64,000 bases of DNA from Roseibium aquae (GCF_008711285.1 NZ_VXDC01000001.1:310001-374000); one strand, 5' to 3'; numbered from the stretch's first letter, positions 37,415-46,676 are shown. Translations and numbers: made by a program. The notes: generated by a model from the letters alone, not told the origin.

Positions 37415-38826
37415 TGTTGCGCTCGCTTAGTCTGCGGCTTCGGATCTTCTTGATGTTTGCCGGTCTCGCGGCTGCGGGCTGCGCAGGTGTCGGAGGTGCT
37501 CTCTACGCGGGGTATCTACGGGCTTCAGAGGCCGGGCCGGAGGCGGGCTTCGTGTTTGCCGGAATTTTGGCCCTTTTCATTCTGGCGGCGATTTGCACCG
37601 GCGTTTGGCTGCTCTTTGATGAAAATGTCGCCAAGCCGATTCAGCGGATTTCGGCGGCCATGCGGGTCAAGGCCCATTCCGATCCGGGCATCTCCATCGA
37701 TCTGGAACAGGCTCGCTACCTCGGCGATCTGGCGCCCGCGATCGGGGCGGTCACCGGCCGGCTCGCCAGCGTCATGGAAGATGCGGATCAGGAGGTGGCG
37801 GCGGAAACCTCCCGGCTTGCGGCTGAACGGGCCTATCTGGCACTGCTGTTGACCGAGATCCCCGTTGCGATTGTTCTTGTCAGTCCAACCCATCAAATCA
37901 TGCTCTATGACGGCCAGTCGGCGGATATTCTCGGGCAAGTTCATGTTCCGCGCTTGAGTTCTTCGGCCTTTGACTATTTCAACGAAGGTGATCTTCGAGC
38001 CGCCTATGACCGTCTTTCGGGTCATGGCGGCGAGGTTGAAGCCGAGGTTCGGGGCGCGCGCGGCAATTTTTCCTTCCGGTTGAAACTGAAGAAGCTCAGT
38101 CAGGCCTCGGGTTACATGATCCTGATCGACAGCGCCGAATCCAAGCTGGCTCCGGCGGCCGGGCGCCCATTAATCTATGATTTCGATCTGTCGGAGCACG
38201 AATCGGAACGCGCCATCGAAGACCGGAAGCTGCGCGATCTGAGTTTCGCCGTTTTCGATACGGAGACCACCGGTTTGATGCCCAGCAAGGACGAGATCGT
38301 CCAGATCGGTGCCGTTCGGGTGGTCAATGGCCGGGTTGTCGTTGGCGAGGTGATGGATCAACTGGTGGACCCGGGCCGGCCGATTACACCTGCCTCCACG
38401 AAGGTCCATGGGATCACGGATGCCATGGTGGCCGGCGCGCCCGATGCTCCGACCGTGGTTGCGCGGTTTCACGAGTTTGCCGAAGGCTCTGTGATTGTCG
38501 CGCATAACGCACCGTTCGACATGGCCTTCCTCAAGCGGCACGGCCAGGCTACGGGCTTGGCGTTCGATCATCCGATTGTCGATACCGTGCTGCTTTCGGC
38601 GGTGGTGTTCGGGGCGACCGAGGACCACAGCCTGGATGCCGTTTGCGCGCGGCTGGGCGTTGTCATTCCTCCTGAAGACCGCCACACCGCTCTCGGCGAT
38701 GCCAGGGTCACCGCCGCGGTCCTTTGCAAGTCGCTGCCTATCTTGAAATCGCGGGGGATAGACAGCTTCGGCGATCTGGTGCGGGAAACCCGAAAGCACG
38801 GCCGTTTGCTGAAAGACATGAATTAG
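37414..38826 (+). CDS. membrane-anchored sensor-exonuclease: TM-HAMP-like-PAS-DEDDh exonuclease
   Basis: 470 aa. Two hydrophobic helices (about 8-30 and 45-70, IFLMFAGLAAAGCAGVGGAL; FVFAGILALFILAAICTGVW) are followed by a HAMP-like linker (PIQRISAAMRV), a coiled coil, and a PAS-like fold (about 140-235, LLTEIPVAIVLVSPTHQIML). A C-terminal DnaQ/DNA polymerase III epsilon-type exonuclease starts at about 265. The DEDDh residues are all visible: FDTETTG (Asp, Glu), HNAPFDMAFL (Asp), HTALGDARVTA (His, Asp). It probably degrades nucleic acid or nucleotides 3'-5' on the cytosolic side; the role in acetate-transport regulation is unclear. One-base overlap with the gene before. Confidence 0.88.
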   Translation: MLRSLSLRLRIFLMFAGLAAAGCAGVGGALYAGYLRASEAGPEAGFVFAGILALFILAAICTGVWLLFDENVAKPIQRISAAMRVKAHSDPGISIDLEQARYLGDLAPAIGAVTGRLASVMEDADQEVAAETSRLAAERAYLALLLTEIPVAIVLVSPTHQIMLYDGQSADILGQVHVPRLSSSAFDYFNEGDLRAAYDRLSGHGGEVEAEVRGARGNFSFRLKLKKLSQASGYMILIDSAESKLAPAAGRPLIYDFDLSEHESERAIEDRKLRDLSFAVFDTETTGLMPSKDEIVQIGAVRVVNGRVVVGEVMDQLVDPGRPITPASTKVHGITDAMVAGAPDAPTVVARFHEFAEGSVIVAHNAPFDMAFLKRHGQATGLAFDHPIVDTVLLSAVVFGATEDHSLDAVCARLGVVIPPEDRHTALGDARVTAAVLCKSLPILKSRGIDSFGDLVRETRKHGRLLKDMN

Positions 38827-38906
38827 ACACTTGTCCCGACTGGACAGCGCCGGTTCATGGATTGGGCGCTCGTGCCTGGCCCGGCGCAGGTTTGACGCCG
38901 GTCTCG

Positions 38907-39242
38907 TCAGCGCCTGTTTACGGGCCGCTCCTGGCAGACAAAGCCGATGGTGCACGATGCATTGTCTTTCGTGGGCGCGAACGCCCGTTGAAGGATCTGG
39001 GTGTTGCTCACGCAATAGCGCCCATTGGCAACGAAACGCTCGAACGTGAATTGCCCTGTTGTCAACACGGCGGCGCCGCGTGATTGCACCAGTGTGCGTG
39101 CCTCGAGGCAGGTCATTGTCCGGGTGTCTGGACGGGCCTGGGCATTTGCGCCCTCAATCAGGAAGCCCTGGGCGGCCACGATCATAGCAGCGGTCAGCCA
39201 GCGGATTGGAGGCGTTTTCCGCCAGGTGAAAACCTGTTCCAT
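38907..39242 (-). CDS. conserved secreted Cys-rich hypothetical protein
   Basis: 111 aa. An N-terminal signal (PIRWLTAAMIVAAQGFLIEG, cleavage near ANA) precedes a compact domain with four Cys: MTCLEARTLVQSRGAAVLTT, then RYCVSNTQ, NASCTIGFVCQ. It resembles a small family seen across Rhizobiales with the pattern TC-x-LVxxRGAVVxxTG and a C-terminal C-x4-C. Two disulfides are likely in the periplasm. Function unknown; it stands alone. Confidence 0.75.
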   Translation of the reverse strand: MEQVFTWRKTPPIRWLTAAMIVAAQGFLIEGANAQARPDTRTMTCLEARTLVQSRGAAVLTTGQFTFERFVANGRYCVSNTQILQRAFAPTKDNASCTIGFVCQERPVNRR

Positions 39243-39470
39243 GTGACGTCTCCGTGTGTTCCGCCCGGCCTCAATATGCGGGCGATGTCGGCATGGTCAA
39301 TATGACTTCGATCACAAGAAAGAGAATGAAACGATAACGGTCTTCCAACTCGTTGCCAGATCTGGGTTCTACGGCATCGGTCGTTTGTGAGAAACGCCCA
39401 AAGATGCTTGGAGTCTCAGGGGCCGCTCAGCTTTAGTTGGTGAGCCGGTTCTGAATGAACGCCACCTGGT

Positions 39471-40130
39471 CTAGACGTTCTTGAGATGCTCAAGCAGTGA
39501 TTCTTTCGCGCCCTCGATATGCGCCCGCGTGAGTTCTGAAGCGAGGTTGGCATCGCCTTTCTCACACGCGTCGAGAATGGCGAAATGCTCGCGGCCAGCC
39601 CGCTCCATGCCGTTTGACATGACCAACTGGGCGCGTATCTGCCGTTCGACCCGATCGATGGCGTTGTTGGCCACATCCTGAAAGAACTTCAGGTCGCTGG
39701 CGCTGTAGAGCGTTTCATGAAAGGCGCGGTTTAGATCGCCATAGGCCATCGGTTCGGTGCAGGACGCGAATGCAACGCATTTTTCTCTCGCTTGGGTCAG
39801 AAGGTCTTTGGACATGCGAGGCACGGCATCCCGCATGATCTCCGGTTCGATAAGCGCTCGCAGATCGAAGACTTCCGCGGTTTCTTTTGGCGAAAGCCCT
39901 GCGACGATCGCTCCCTTGTAGCGTTGGGTCTTGACGAGGCCCTGCTCTTCAAGGCGCGATATCGCTTCGCGGACGGGTATGCGGCTTGTGTTGAAAAGAC
40001 GGGCAATTTCGTCCTGACGCAAGGGTTCTCCCTCCGCCAGTTCTCCCTCGACGATCGCTTTGCGCAAGGCATCGAACACAATCGATGACGCCGATGCGGT
40101 CGCAGAAATATCCATCGATTTCAATTTCAT
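39471..40130 (-). CDS. GntR-family (FadR subfamily, FCD) regulator of the hydroxyproline locus
   Basis: 219 aa. The winged helix is at 10-75 (VFDALRKAIVEGELAEGEPL, RQDEIARLFNTSRIPVREAI then SRLEEQGLV), followed by an all-helical FCD ligand domain (FDLRALIEPEIMRDAV, DLNRAFHETLYSAS, REHFAILDACEKGDANLASE). The metal-binding pattern Asp/His/His of FCD domains (DLNRAFH, EHFAIL, RAHIEG) is present. It is divergent from the transporter and hydroxyproline genes and is most likely their repressor, with a hydroxyproline or pathway intermediate as effector. Ligand is inferred. Confidence 0.88.
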   Translation of the reverse strand: MKLKSMDISATASASSIVFDALRKAIVEGELAEGEPLRQDEIARLFNTSRIPVREAISRLEEQGLVKTQRYKGAIVAGLSPKETAEVFDLRALIEPEIMRDAVPRMSKDLLTQAREKCVAFASCTEPMAYGDLNRAFHETLYSASDLKFFQDVANNAIDRVERQIRAQLVMSNGMERAGREHFAILDACEKGDANLASELTRAHIEGAKESLLEHLKNV

Positions 40131-40192
40131 AGCCGGGATCTCCTTGAACGAGCGTTTTACGGCAACTCGACTGTCGTTTGAAGGGAAATGTC

Positions 40193-40227
40193 ATATTGAA
40201 TATTTTATATTGAATATTGGATCCAAT
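40193..40227. promoter_or_regulatory. candidate GntR operator
   Basis: ATTGGATCCAAT (40216-40227) is a perfect 12-base palindrome of the short type bound by FadR-subfamily GntR proteins. Just left of it are two direct copies of ATATTGAATATT (40193-40204 and 40207-40218) 14 bases apart. The cluster lies between the regulator and the transport operon. Confidence 0.55.
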
Positions 40228-40320
40228 TAGGCTATCGGTTGCCCGTCGAGGGAGTACCGTGGGCTCCAGCCCCGTGCAGAAAAACTCGAACCAAAAAACT
40301 CGCACCAAAGAGGGGAACTC

Positions 40321-41121
40321 ATGTTGAAGAAAATCATGGCAGCGGCAGCCTTATCGCTTGCCGCATCCGTTCCGGCGGTTGCCGATACACTGGACGACGT
40401 CGTTGACCGGGGTACGTTGCGCTGCGGTGTCGTTCTCGACTTTCCGCCGATCGGATACCGTGACGCCAACAACGAGCCTGCGGGCTTTGATGTCGACTAC
40501 TGCAAGGACCTGGCCGCCGCGCTGGAGGTCGATGCCGAGATCCTCCCCGTGACCTGGGCCGAACGTTTGCCGGTAATCGTGACCGGCCGTGCAGATGTCG
40601 TGTTCGGGGCCACCTCGGACAGCCTCGCGCGGGCCAGAACCGTCGGGTTTACCATCCCCTATGCCGTTTACTATGCGCAAGGCGTGGTGAATGCGCAGAG
40701 CGGAATCGAGACTTTCGAAGACATCCGGGGCAAGCGCGTGGCCGCCGCCGTTGGCACGGTCCCGGAGCAGGAATGGCTGAAAATCGCAAAGGAGTGGGGC
40801 GAAGAGGGGCTCTATCAGGGGTATCAGTCAGAAAACGAAGTGTTTCTTGCCGTGGCGCAGGGCAAGGCAGATATCGGCATCACAACCAACACCGCCGTGA
40901 AGCCGATCACCGAGCAGTATGACACCGTAATCGCCGGGCCCCGCATGCCATGGACAACGGACTACACCTCCGTCGTCGGCAAGCGTGAGGACGTGACTTG
41001 GCTCAACTATCTGAACCTGTTCATCACGCACCAGGTGCGCTCGGGCCGCTACGCCCAGCTTTGGGGCAAGTATGTCGGCGGGGAGGCACCAGACCTCCGC
41101 ATTCCGGGTGTGATGTACTGA
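40321..41121 (+). CDS. amino-acid ABC transporter substrate-binding protein (family 3)
   Basis: 266 aa with a signal peptide (IMAAAALSLAASVPAVA). SBP_bac_3 fold: DRGTLRCGVVLDFPPIGYRD at the mature start, EPAGFDVDYCKDLAAALEVD, ERLPVIVTGRADVVFGATSD (ligand loop), and WLNYLNLFITHQVRSG near the end. Polar amino-acid binders of this type deliver the ligand to the two permeases and ATPase encoded next. In this locus the ligand is probably a hydroxyproline isomer or a related compound. Confidence 0.9.
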   Translation: MLKKIMAAAALSLAASVPAVADTLDDVVDRGTLRCGVVLDFPPIGYRDANNEPAGFDVDYCKDLAAALEVDAEILPVTWAERLPVIVTGRADVVFGATSDSLARARTVGFTIPYAVYYAQGVVNAQSGIETFEDIRGKRVAAAVGTVPEQEWLKIAKEWGEEGLYQGYQSENEVFLAVAQGKADIGITTNTAVKPITEQYDTVIAGPRMPWTTDYTSVVGKREDVTWLNYLNLFITHQVRSGRYAQLWGKYVGGEAPDLRIPGVMY

Positions 41122-41185
41122 CCGCTGATCAATCAGGCCGCCCTGCCCGGGTTTCGGGTGGGGCGAGGCGGAGCTTCAAAACCTC

Positions 41186-41848
41186 ATGTTTGACTACAAC
41201 TTCCATTGGCGGCCGGTGATGAAAAATCTGCCGGATCTGCTGGAAGCGGGTCTGTTGACGCTGCAGGTGGCCGTGCTTTCGATGGTGATCGGCATAGGTA
41301 TCGGGTTGTGTCTGGCGTTGATCCGCATGAACCGGAACGGCGTGCTGTATTGGCTGGCAACAGCGTGGGTGGAACTGGCGCGCAACACGCCGGCCCTCTT
41401 CCAGTTGTTTTTCTTCGGCTTCGGTATCGGCGCTTTCGGGGTGCACCTGACGCCATTCGCGATTGTATTGGCTGCCCTGAGTTTCAATTGCGCCGGTTAC
41501 CTTGCCGAAAACTTCCGGGGCGGTTTTCAGGCCGTGCCCGAGACCCAAATGCGCGCCGCGCGTTCCCTTGGGATGACGCAATGGCAGACCTATACCCGCA
41601 TCATCATCCCTCAGGTCTTTCGCATCGTCTATCACCCGATCACCAATCAAATGGTTTGGGCGGTCCTCATGTCCTCGCTCGGGATGTTGGTCGGCTTTCG
41701 TGAACTGAGCGGCGAGACACAGTTTTTCGCCAGCCGGACCTTCCGGATCTTCGAGTATTTCGCTGTCACCGCCGTCATTTACTACGTGATCGTGAAATGT
41801 ATCCTTGCCGCTTCGCGCCTTCTGGCCATGCGCTTGTTTCGGTACTGA
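41186..41848 (+). CDS. amino-acid ABC transporter permease 1 (HisM/GlnP type)
   Basis: 220 aa, about five helices. The ATG at 41186 opens MFDYNFHWRPVMKNLPDLLEAG, the usual N-terminus for the family. Core: LLTLQVAVLSMVIGIGIGLCL, WVELARNTPALFQLFFFGFG, and the EAA loop MRAARSLGMTQWQTYTRIIIPQ. It pairs with the second permease encoded 10 bases downstream. Confidence 0.9.
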   Translation: MFDYNFHWRPVMKNLPDLLEAGLLTLQVAVLSMVIGIGIGLCLALIRMNRNGVLYWLATAWVELARNTPALFQLFFFGFGIGAFGVHLTPFAIVLAALSFNCAGYLAENFRGGFQAVPETQMRAARSLGMTQWQTYTRIIIPQVFRIVYHPITNQMVWAVLMSSLGMLVGFRELSGETQFFASRTFRIFEYFAVTAVIYYVIVKCILAASRLLAMRLFRY

Positions 41849-41858
41849 GGAGGCCGTC

Positions 41859-42521
41859 ATGGATCAGACCATCAGTTTCTTCTCGGGCTTTACCATCAAG
41901 GACGTCTGGTTTTTGGGCGAGGCGGCGCTTCGCACACTCTGGACTTCGGTCTTGTCGATTTCCATCGGAACCGCGCTGGGTGTGATTTTCGGCTGGTTGC
42001 TCCACGAGGGCCGGATCCTTGCAGCGCTCACTCTCGCGCCGGTTCTGGATATCTTCCGGTCGGTCCCGCTGATCATTCAACTCGTGCTCTTCTACAATTT
42101 TGCGCCGATCGTCGGTCTCAACCTGGATCCATTCTGGTCCGGAGTGGTGATCCTGACGATCTATACCGCAGCGCTGGTTGCAAACGTGGCTCGCGGCGGG
42201 ATCGAGGCGGTCGGAAGGCCAATGCGCCGCGCGGCCCGGTCGCTGGGTATGAGCTACTGGCAGGACATGCGCCACGTGGTGCTGCCAATCGGCGGGCGGG
42301 CGGTATTTCCCGCGTGGGTCGGTGTTGCCCTGGGTGTCATGAAGGACAGCGCCCTGGTGTCGGTCCTCGGCTACGTGGAGCTTCTCAAAGCGAGCCAGAT
42401 CCTCATCACCCGGACCCAGGAACCGTTCCTCATTCTTTCGCTTGCGGGTGCGTTTTACTTCGCCCTGTCCTTCCCGATCTCGCGCTATGCCGCAAAACTG
42501 GAAAAAAGGTGGGCCCAATGA
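41859..42521 (+). CDS. amino-acid ABC transporter permease 2
   Basis: 220 aa. ATG 41859 follows GAGGAGG. Same architecture as permease 1: LGEAALRTLWTSVLSISIGT, DIFRSVPLIIQLVLFYNFAP, and EAA loop MRRAARSLGMSYWQDMRHVVLP. Two different permeases imply a heterodimeric channel. The stop overlaps the ATPase ATG by 4 bases (42518-42521). Confidence 0.9.
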   Translation: MDQTISFFSGFTIKDVWFLGEAALRTLWTSVLSISIGTALGVIFGWLLHEGRILAALTLAPVLDIFRSVPLIIQLVLFYNFAPIVGLNLDPFWSGVVILTIYTAALVANVARGGIEAVGRPMRRAARSLGMSYWQDMRHVVLPIGGRAVFPAWVGVALGVMKDSALVSVLGYVELLKASQILITRTQEPFLILSLAGAFYFALSFPISRYAAKLEKRWAQ

Positions 42522-43240
42522 TCGAGATACGCGGCCTTGAAAAATACTTCGGCGCTCTTCAGGTTCTCAAAGGCATCGATCTTGATGTGCGAAAAGGTGA
42601 GGTTCTGTCGGTGATCGGGGCATCGGGCTCCGGCAAATCGACACTGCTGTATTGCATCAACGGTCTGGAGCCCATCCAGAAAGGTTCTGTCTTCGTCGAT
42701 GGCACCGATGTTCATGCAAAAGGAACGGACATCAACAAACTGCGCCAGAAGCTGGGGATGGTGTTCCAGCAATGGAACAGCTTTCCCCACATGACGGCGC
42801 TGGAAAACGTTGCGCTCGCACCGAGGATCGTGCGCGGCAAATCCAGCGGCGAGGCGCGTGAGATCGCTGTCCGGCAACTCAAGCATGTCGGTCTTGAGGA
42901 CAAGCTGAATGTCTATCCCAGCGCGCTGTCCGGTGGACAGCAGCAACGGCTTGCGATCGCCCGCGCGCTTGCAATGGAGCCAGCCTATATGTTGTTCGAC
43001 GAAGCGACATCGGCGCTTGATCCGGAACTCGTCGGTGAGGTCCTGGATACGATGCGCCTTCTGGCGGACGAGGGCATGACGATGATCTGCGTCACCCATG
43101 AAATGGGATTTGCTCGGGATGTTTCGGACCGGGTCGCTTACTTTCATCGAGGTGTGATGGAGGAGATCGGCCCGCCGTCTCAGATATTCTGCGATCCCCA
43201 ATCGGAACACACCCGCAAATTTCTCGCCAATGTGCGTTAA
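42518..43240 (+). CDS. amino-acid ABC transporter ATP-binding protein
   Basis: 240 aa, polar amino-acid transport ATPase (GlnQ/HisP type). Walker A GASGSGKST (35-43), Q-loop VFQQWNSFPHMTALENV, signature LSGGQQQRLAIARAL, Walker B MLFDEATSALDPEL, and H-loop VTHEMGFARDVSDRV. Complete and of normal length; works with the two permeases just upstream. Confidence 0.92.
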   Translation: MIEIRGLEKYFGALQVLKGIDLDVRKGEVLSVIGASGSGKSTLLYCINGLEPIQKGSVFVDGTDVHAKGTDINKLRQKLGMVFQQWNSFPHMTALENVALAPRIVRGKSSGEAREIAVRQLKHVGLEDKLNVYPSALSGGQQQRLAIARALAMEPAYMLFDEATSALDPELVGEVLDTMRLLADEGMTMICVTHEMGFARDVSDRVAYFHRGVMEEIGPPSQIFCDPQSEHTRKFLANVR

Positions 43241-43321
43241 CCTCACAGCCGGTTCATATTCGCGGCGCGCTCTCGCCAGCGTGTGAGCTGTCGCGCCGGT
43301 CCGGTATTCAAGGAGCCAAAC

Positions 43322-44281
43322 ATGACGTGCAATATTTTTACCGGCTGCATGCCGGCCCTCATGACCCCGTGCAAGCCCGACCGAACGCCTGATTTTGAGG
43401 CGCTTGTCGAAAAAGGGCAGGAACTGGTGAACGCAGGCATGTCCGCCGTGGTTTATTGCGGCTCGATGGGCGATTGGCCTCTGTTGACCGATGATCAACG
43501 GATGGAGGGTGTCGAGCGCCTGGTCAAGGCGGGTGTTCCGGTTGTGGTAGGGACCGGTGCCGTCAACACCGCGTGCGCCGTAGCCCATGCCGCCCATGCC
43601 GCCAGGGTGGGCGCGCATGGCTTGATGGTCATCCCAAGGGTTTTGTCACGCGGAAGCTCGCCCGCCGCGCAGCGCAGCCATTTCAGCGCGATTCTGAGCG
43701 CTGCTCCGAACCTTCCGGCAGTGATCTACAACAGCCCCTACTACGGATTTGCGACCCGCGCGGAGCTCTTCTTCGATCTGCGGTCCGAATTCCCGAACCT
43801 GATTGGTTTCAAGGAGTTCGGCGGGGCGAGCGACTTGCGCTATGCGGCCGAAAACATCACCTCGAAGGATGAGCATGTGACGTTGATGGTCGGTGTCGAT
43901 ACGGCTGTCTATCACGGGTTCGTCAATTGCGGGGCGACGGGCGCGATCACCGGGATTGGCAATGCAATCCCGAAGGAGGTTCTGCATCTGGTTTCGCTTT
44001 GCAAACTGGCGGCGCAAGGCAATGCCGAGGCCCGCCGGCGCGCGCGCGAACTCGATGAAGCGCTCGCAGTCCTGTCAAGTTTCGACGAAGGGCCGGACCT
44101 GGTTCTCTATTACAAGCATCTGATGGTCTTGAACGGAGAGGAGGCGTACCGTCTGCACTTCAATGAAAGCGATGCCCTCACGGACGCGCAGAGGAATTAC
44201 GTTGAAACCCAGTATCGTCTCTTCAAGGCGTGGTATTCGGATTGGTGCAAGCAGCAAGGCGCGATGGCCGGATGCGCGTGA
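43322..44281 (+). CDS. DapA-family lyase, probable 1-pyrroline-4-hydroxy-2-carboxylate deaminase
   Basis: 319 aa of the dihydrodipicolinate synthase/N-acetylneuraminate lyase family: GCMPALMTPCKPD, GSMGDWPLLTDDQRMEGVERL, NSPYYGF with the catalytic Tyr, and FKEFGGASDL with the Schiff-base Lys. In hydroxyproline catabolism the member of this family dehydrates and deaminates 1-pyrroline-4-hydroxy-2-carboxylate to alpha-ketoglutaric semialdehyde. The next genes encode the 4-hydroxyproline epimerase and the semialdehyde dehydrogenase, which fits that step exactly. The gene ends 10 bases inside the epimerase gene. Confidence 0.85.
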   Translation: MTCNIFTGCMPALMTPCKPDRTPDFEALVEKGQELVNAGMSAVVYCGSMGDWPLLTDDQRMEGVERLVKAGVPVVVGTGAVNTACAVAHAAHAARVGAHGLMVIPRVLSRGSSPAAQRSHFSAILSAAPNLPAVIYNSPYYGFATRAELFFDLRSEFPNLIGFKEFGGASDLRYAAENITSKDEHVTLMVGVDTAVYHGFVNCGATGAITGIGNAIPKEVLHLVSLCKLAAQGNAEARRRARELDEALAVLSSFDEGPDLVLYYKHLMVLNGEEAYRLHFNESDALTDAQRNYVETQYRLFKAWYSDWCKQQGAMAGCA

Positions 44282-45204
44282 TCGACAGTCATACGGCGGG
44301 CGAACCAACCCGCGTTGTTCTGGACGGAGGGCCCGATCTTGGATCCGGTCCGCTTGCCGACCGTGCCCGGCGGCTGGAGGCGCATCATCTCGATTTTTGC
44401 GCCTCGATCGTTCTGGAGCCACGGGGGCATGATGCGATCATCGGCGCGCTTCTGGTGCCGCCGGACGATCCTTCCTGTGCCGCTGGCGTGATCTATTTCA
44501 ATAATCTCCAGAACCTTGGAATGTGCGGCCATGCAACCATCGGCCTGGGTGTGACCTTGGCGCATCTCGGCCGGATCGGCCCGGGGCAGCACCGTCTGGA
44601 TACGCCGGTGGGACAAGTCTCGTTCGATTTGCAAGATGCCCAGACAGTGTGTGTGGAGAATGTCGAGAGCTACCGGTACAGGAAGAATGTCAGGGTTGAA
44701 GTCGAGGGCGCTGGTCCTGTCACAGGGGATGTTGCCTGGGGCGGGAACTGGTTCTTTCTGGTGAAGGAGAGCCCGATCTCGCTTCGGGGGGAGAATATCC
44801 GCGCCTTGACGGATTTCACGCTGAAGGTGCGCTCGGCTTTGGAGCGGGCCGGTATCACGGGCCGGGATGGTGCCTGGATCGATCATATCGAGCTGTTCGG
44901 GTCGCCTATGACACCGGGTGCCGACAGCCGGAACTTTGTGCTTTGTCCAGGCGGGGCATATGACCGTTCACCTTGCGGGACCGGATGCTCGGCAAAGCTC
45001 GCCTGCCTTTCCGGGGACAATGCGCTGGCGCCCGGACAGCCATATGTCCAGGAAAGCATCATCGGCAGCACATACACCATCAGCTATCGGCACGGCATAA
45101 ACGGCGGCGTTATTCCAAGCGTTACCGGAAAGGCGTTCGTGACATCCGACGCCACGCTGATCTTCAATCCGGCGGACCCGTATCGGTCGGGCATCCGCCT
45201 CTGA
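44272..45204 (+). CDS. 4-hydroxyproline 2-epimerase (proline racemase family, Cys/Cys)
   Basis: 310 aa. Proline-racemase fold: N-terminus MRVIDSHTAGEPTRVVLDGG, first catalytic Cys in LGMCGHATIGLG (near residue 86), second in DRSPCGTGCSAKLA (near 236). Two Cys are the rule in proline racemases and 4-hydroxyproline epimerases; the neighbours (DapA-type deaminase, D-amino-acid oxidase, semialdehyde dehydrogenase) point to trans-4-hydroxy-L-proline to cis-4-hydroxy-D-proline. ATG 44272 overlaps the previous gene. Confidence 0.87.
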   Translation: MRVIDSHTAGEPTRVVLDGGPDLGSGPLADRARRLEAHHLDFCASIVLEPRGHDAIIGALLVPPDDPSCAAGVIYFNNLQNLGMCGHATIGLGVTLAHLGRIGPGQHRLDTPVGQVSFDLQDAQTVCVENVESYRYRKNVRVEVEGAGPVTGDVAWGGNWFFLVKESPISLRGENIRALTDFTLKVRSALERAGITGRDGAWIDHIELFGSPMTPGADSRNFVLCPGGAYDRSPCGTGCSAKLACLSGDNALAPGQPYVQESIIGSTYTISYRHGINGGVIPSVTGKAFVTSDATLIFNPADPYRSGIRL

Positions 45205-45219
45205 CATTGGAAGCCAATC

Positions 45220-46650
45220 ATGGATTACAAGAATTTCGTCGGTGGACACTGGCTGGAGACCCCGGACGGGGTCCCGAACATCAATCCGTCCGACGTCAGC
45301 GACATTCTGGGGTATGCCGCGAACGCGGATGCCGCGCAGCTCGATCAGGCGATCGATGCGGCTCATCAGGCGGCCCCTGGCTGGGCCGCCTCCACACCGC
45401 AACAACGATTTGATGTGCTGGATTTTGTCGGCACCGAACTTCTGGCCCGCAAGGCGGAACTGGGGCGGCTGTTGTCCCGCGAGGAGGGAAAAACGCTGCC
45501 GGAAGGGGTCGGCGAGGTGGCGCGCGCCGGTCAGATTTTCAAGTTTTTTGCCGGCGAAGCTTTGCGTCTTGCCGGCGAAAGACTGGCTTCCGTGCGCCCG
45601 GGGATCGATGTTGACGTCACCCGCTCCGCCATCGGCGTGGTCGGCCTCATTACACCATGGAACTTTCCCATTGCGATCCCGGCCTGGAAAATCGCGCCGG
45701 CGCTTTGCTACGGCAACACGGTTGTGCTCAAACCTGCCGAACTCGTTCCCGGATCCGCGCATGCCCTGACCGAAATTCTTTCCCGTTCGGGGCTTCCCGA
45801 CGGCGTCGTGAATTTGGTGATGGGGCGCGGATCGCACATCGGGCCCCAGCTTGTGGAAAGCGCCAAGGTGAATGCGATCTCCTTCACCGGGTCTGTGCCG
45901 ACCGGACGCGGGATTGCCGCCGCCTGCGGCCGGCACTTGAAAAAGGTGCAGTTGGAGATGGGCGGCAAGAACCCGATGGTGGTGCTGGACGATGCCGACC
46001 TCGACGTCGCTGTCGCCGCATGTCTGAACGGTGCTTTTTTCTCCACCGGCCAGCGCTGCACGGCCAGTTCCCGGTTGATTGTCACCGAGGCGATCCATGA
46101 CCGGTTCGTCGCGGCCCTGACCGGGGCCATGACGGCGCTCAATGTGGGCAACGCGCTGGAAGATGGGGTTCAAATGGGACCGGTGGTGGATGAGCGTCAG
46201 CTTCAGCGCAATCTCGACTATGTGGATATTGCGGCGAAGGAAGGTGGTCGCGTTCTGGGCGGGGAGCGGCTCAACCGGGAAACCGAAGGCTTTTACATGG
46301 CGCCCGCGCTCGTGAGCGAGACCGACAATGGCATGCGCATCAACCGCGAAGAGGTTTTCGGACCGGTGGCGTCGGTGATCCGGGTGAAGGATTACGAAGA
46401 AGCGCTCCATACCGCGAACGATACGGAGTTTGGCCTTAGCGCCGGCATTTGCACGACCTCGCTGAAACATGCCAGCGATTTCAAGGCAAGAGCGCAGGCC
46501 GGCATGGTGATGGTCAATTTGCCGACGGCCGGGGTCGACTACCATGTGCCCTTCGGGGGCACCAAGGGATCCAGTTTCGGGTCGCGGGAGCAAGGGCGCT
46601 ATGCCGCCGAGTTCTACACGACGGTCAAAACCGCCTACACGCTTCCCTGA
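45220..46650 (+). CDS. alpha-ketoglutaric semialdehyde dehydrogenase
   Basis: 476 aa ALDH: TPWNFPIAIPAWKIAPALCYGN, KPAELVPGSAH, FTGSVPTGRGI, LEMGGKNPMVV (Glu base), STGQRCTASSR (nucleophile Cys), EEVFGPVASV. Close to the 2,5-dioxovalerate dehydrogenases that oxidise the pathway's semialdehyde to 2-oxoglutarate with NAD(P)+. It lies between the epimerase and the D-hydroxyproline oxidase. Different in sequence from the ALDH at 9.5 kb, so not a recent duplicate. Confidence 0.87.
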   Translation: MDYKNFVGGHWLETPDGVPNINPSDVSDILGYAANADAAQLDQAIDAAHQAAPGWAASTPQQRFDVLDFVGTELLARKAELGRLLSREEGKTLPEGVGEVARAGQIFKFFAGEALRLAGERLASVRPGIDVDVTRSAIGVVGLITPWNFPIAIPAWKIAPALCYGNTVVLKPAELVPGSAHALTEILSRSGLPDGVVNLVMGRGSHIGPQLVESAKVNAISFTGSVPTGRGIAAACGRHLKKVQLEMGGKNPMVVLDDADLDVAVAACLNGAFFSTGQRCTASSRLIVTEAIHDRFVAALTGAMTALNVGNALEDGVQMGPVVDERQLQRNLDYVDIAAKEGGRVLGGERLNRETEGFYMAPALVSETDNGMRINREEVFGPVASVIRVKDYEEALHTANDTEFGLSAGICTTSLKHASDFKARAQAGMVMVNLPTAGVDYHVPFGGTKGSSFGSREQGRYAAEFYTTVKTAYTLP

Positions 46651-46676
46651 CCCCCAACGCTTTGGAAAACACTCCC

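Noticed and set aside
44968..46593. 541-codon frame on the minus strand
   Set aside because: Antisense to the semialdehyde dehydrogenase gene; composition shows the same GC mirror artefact.
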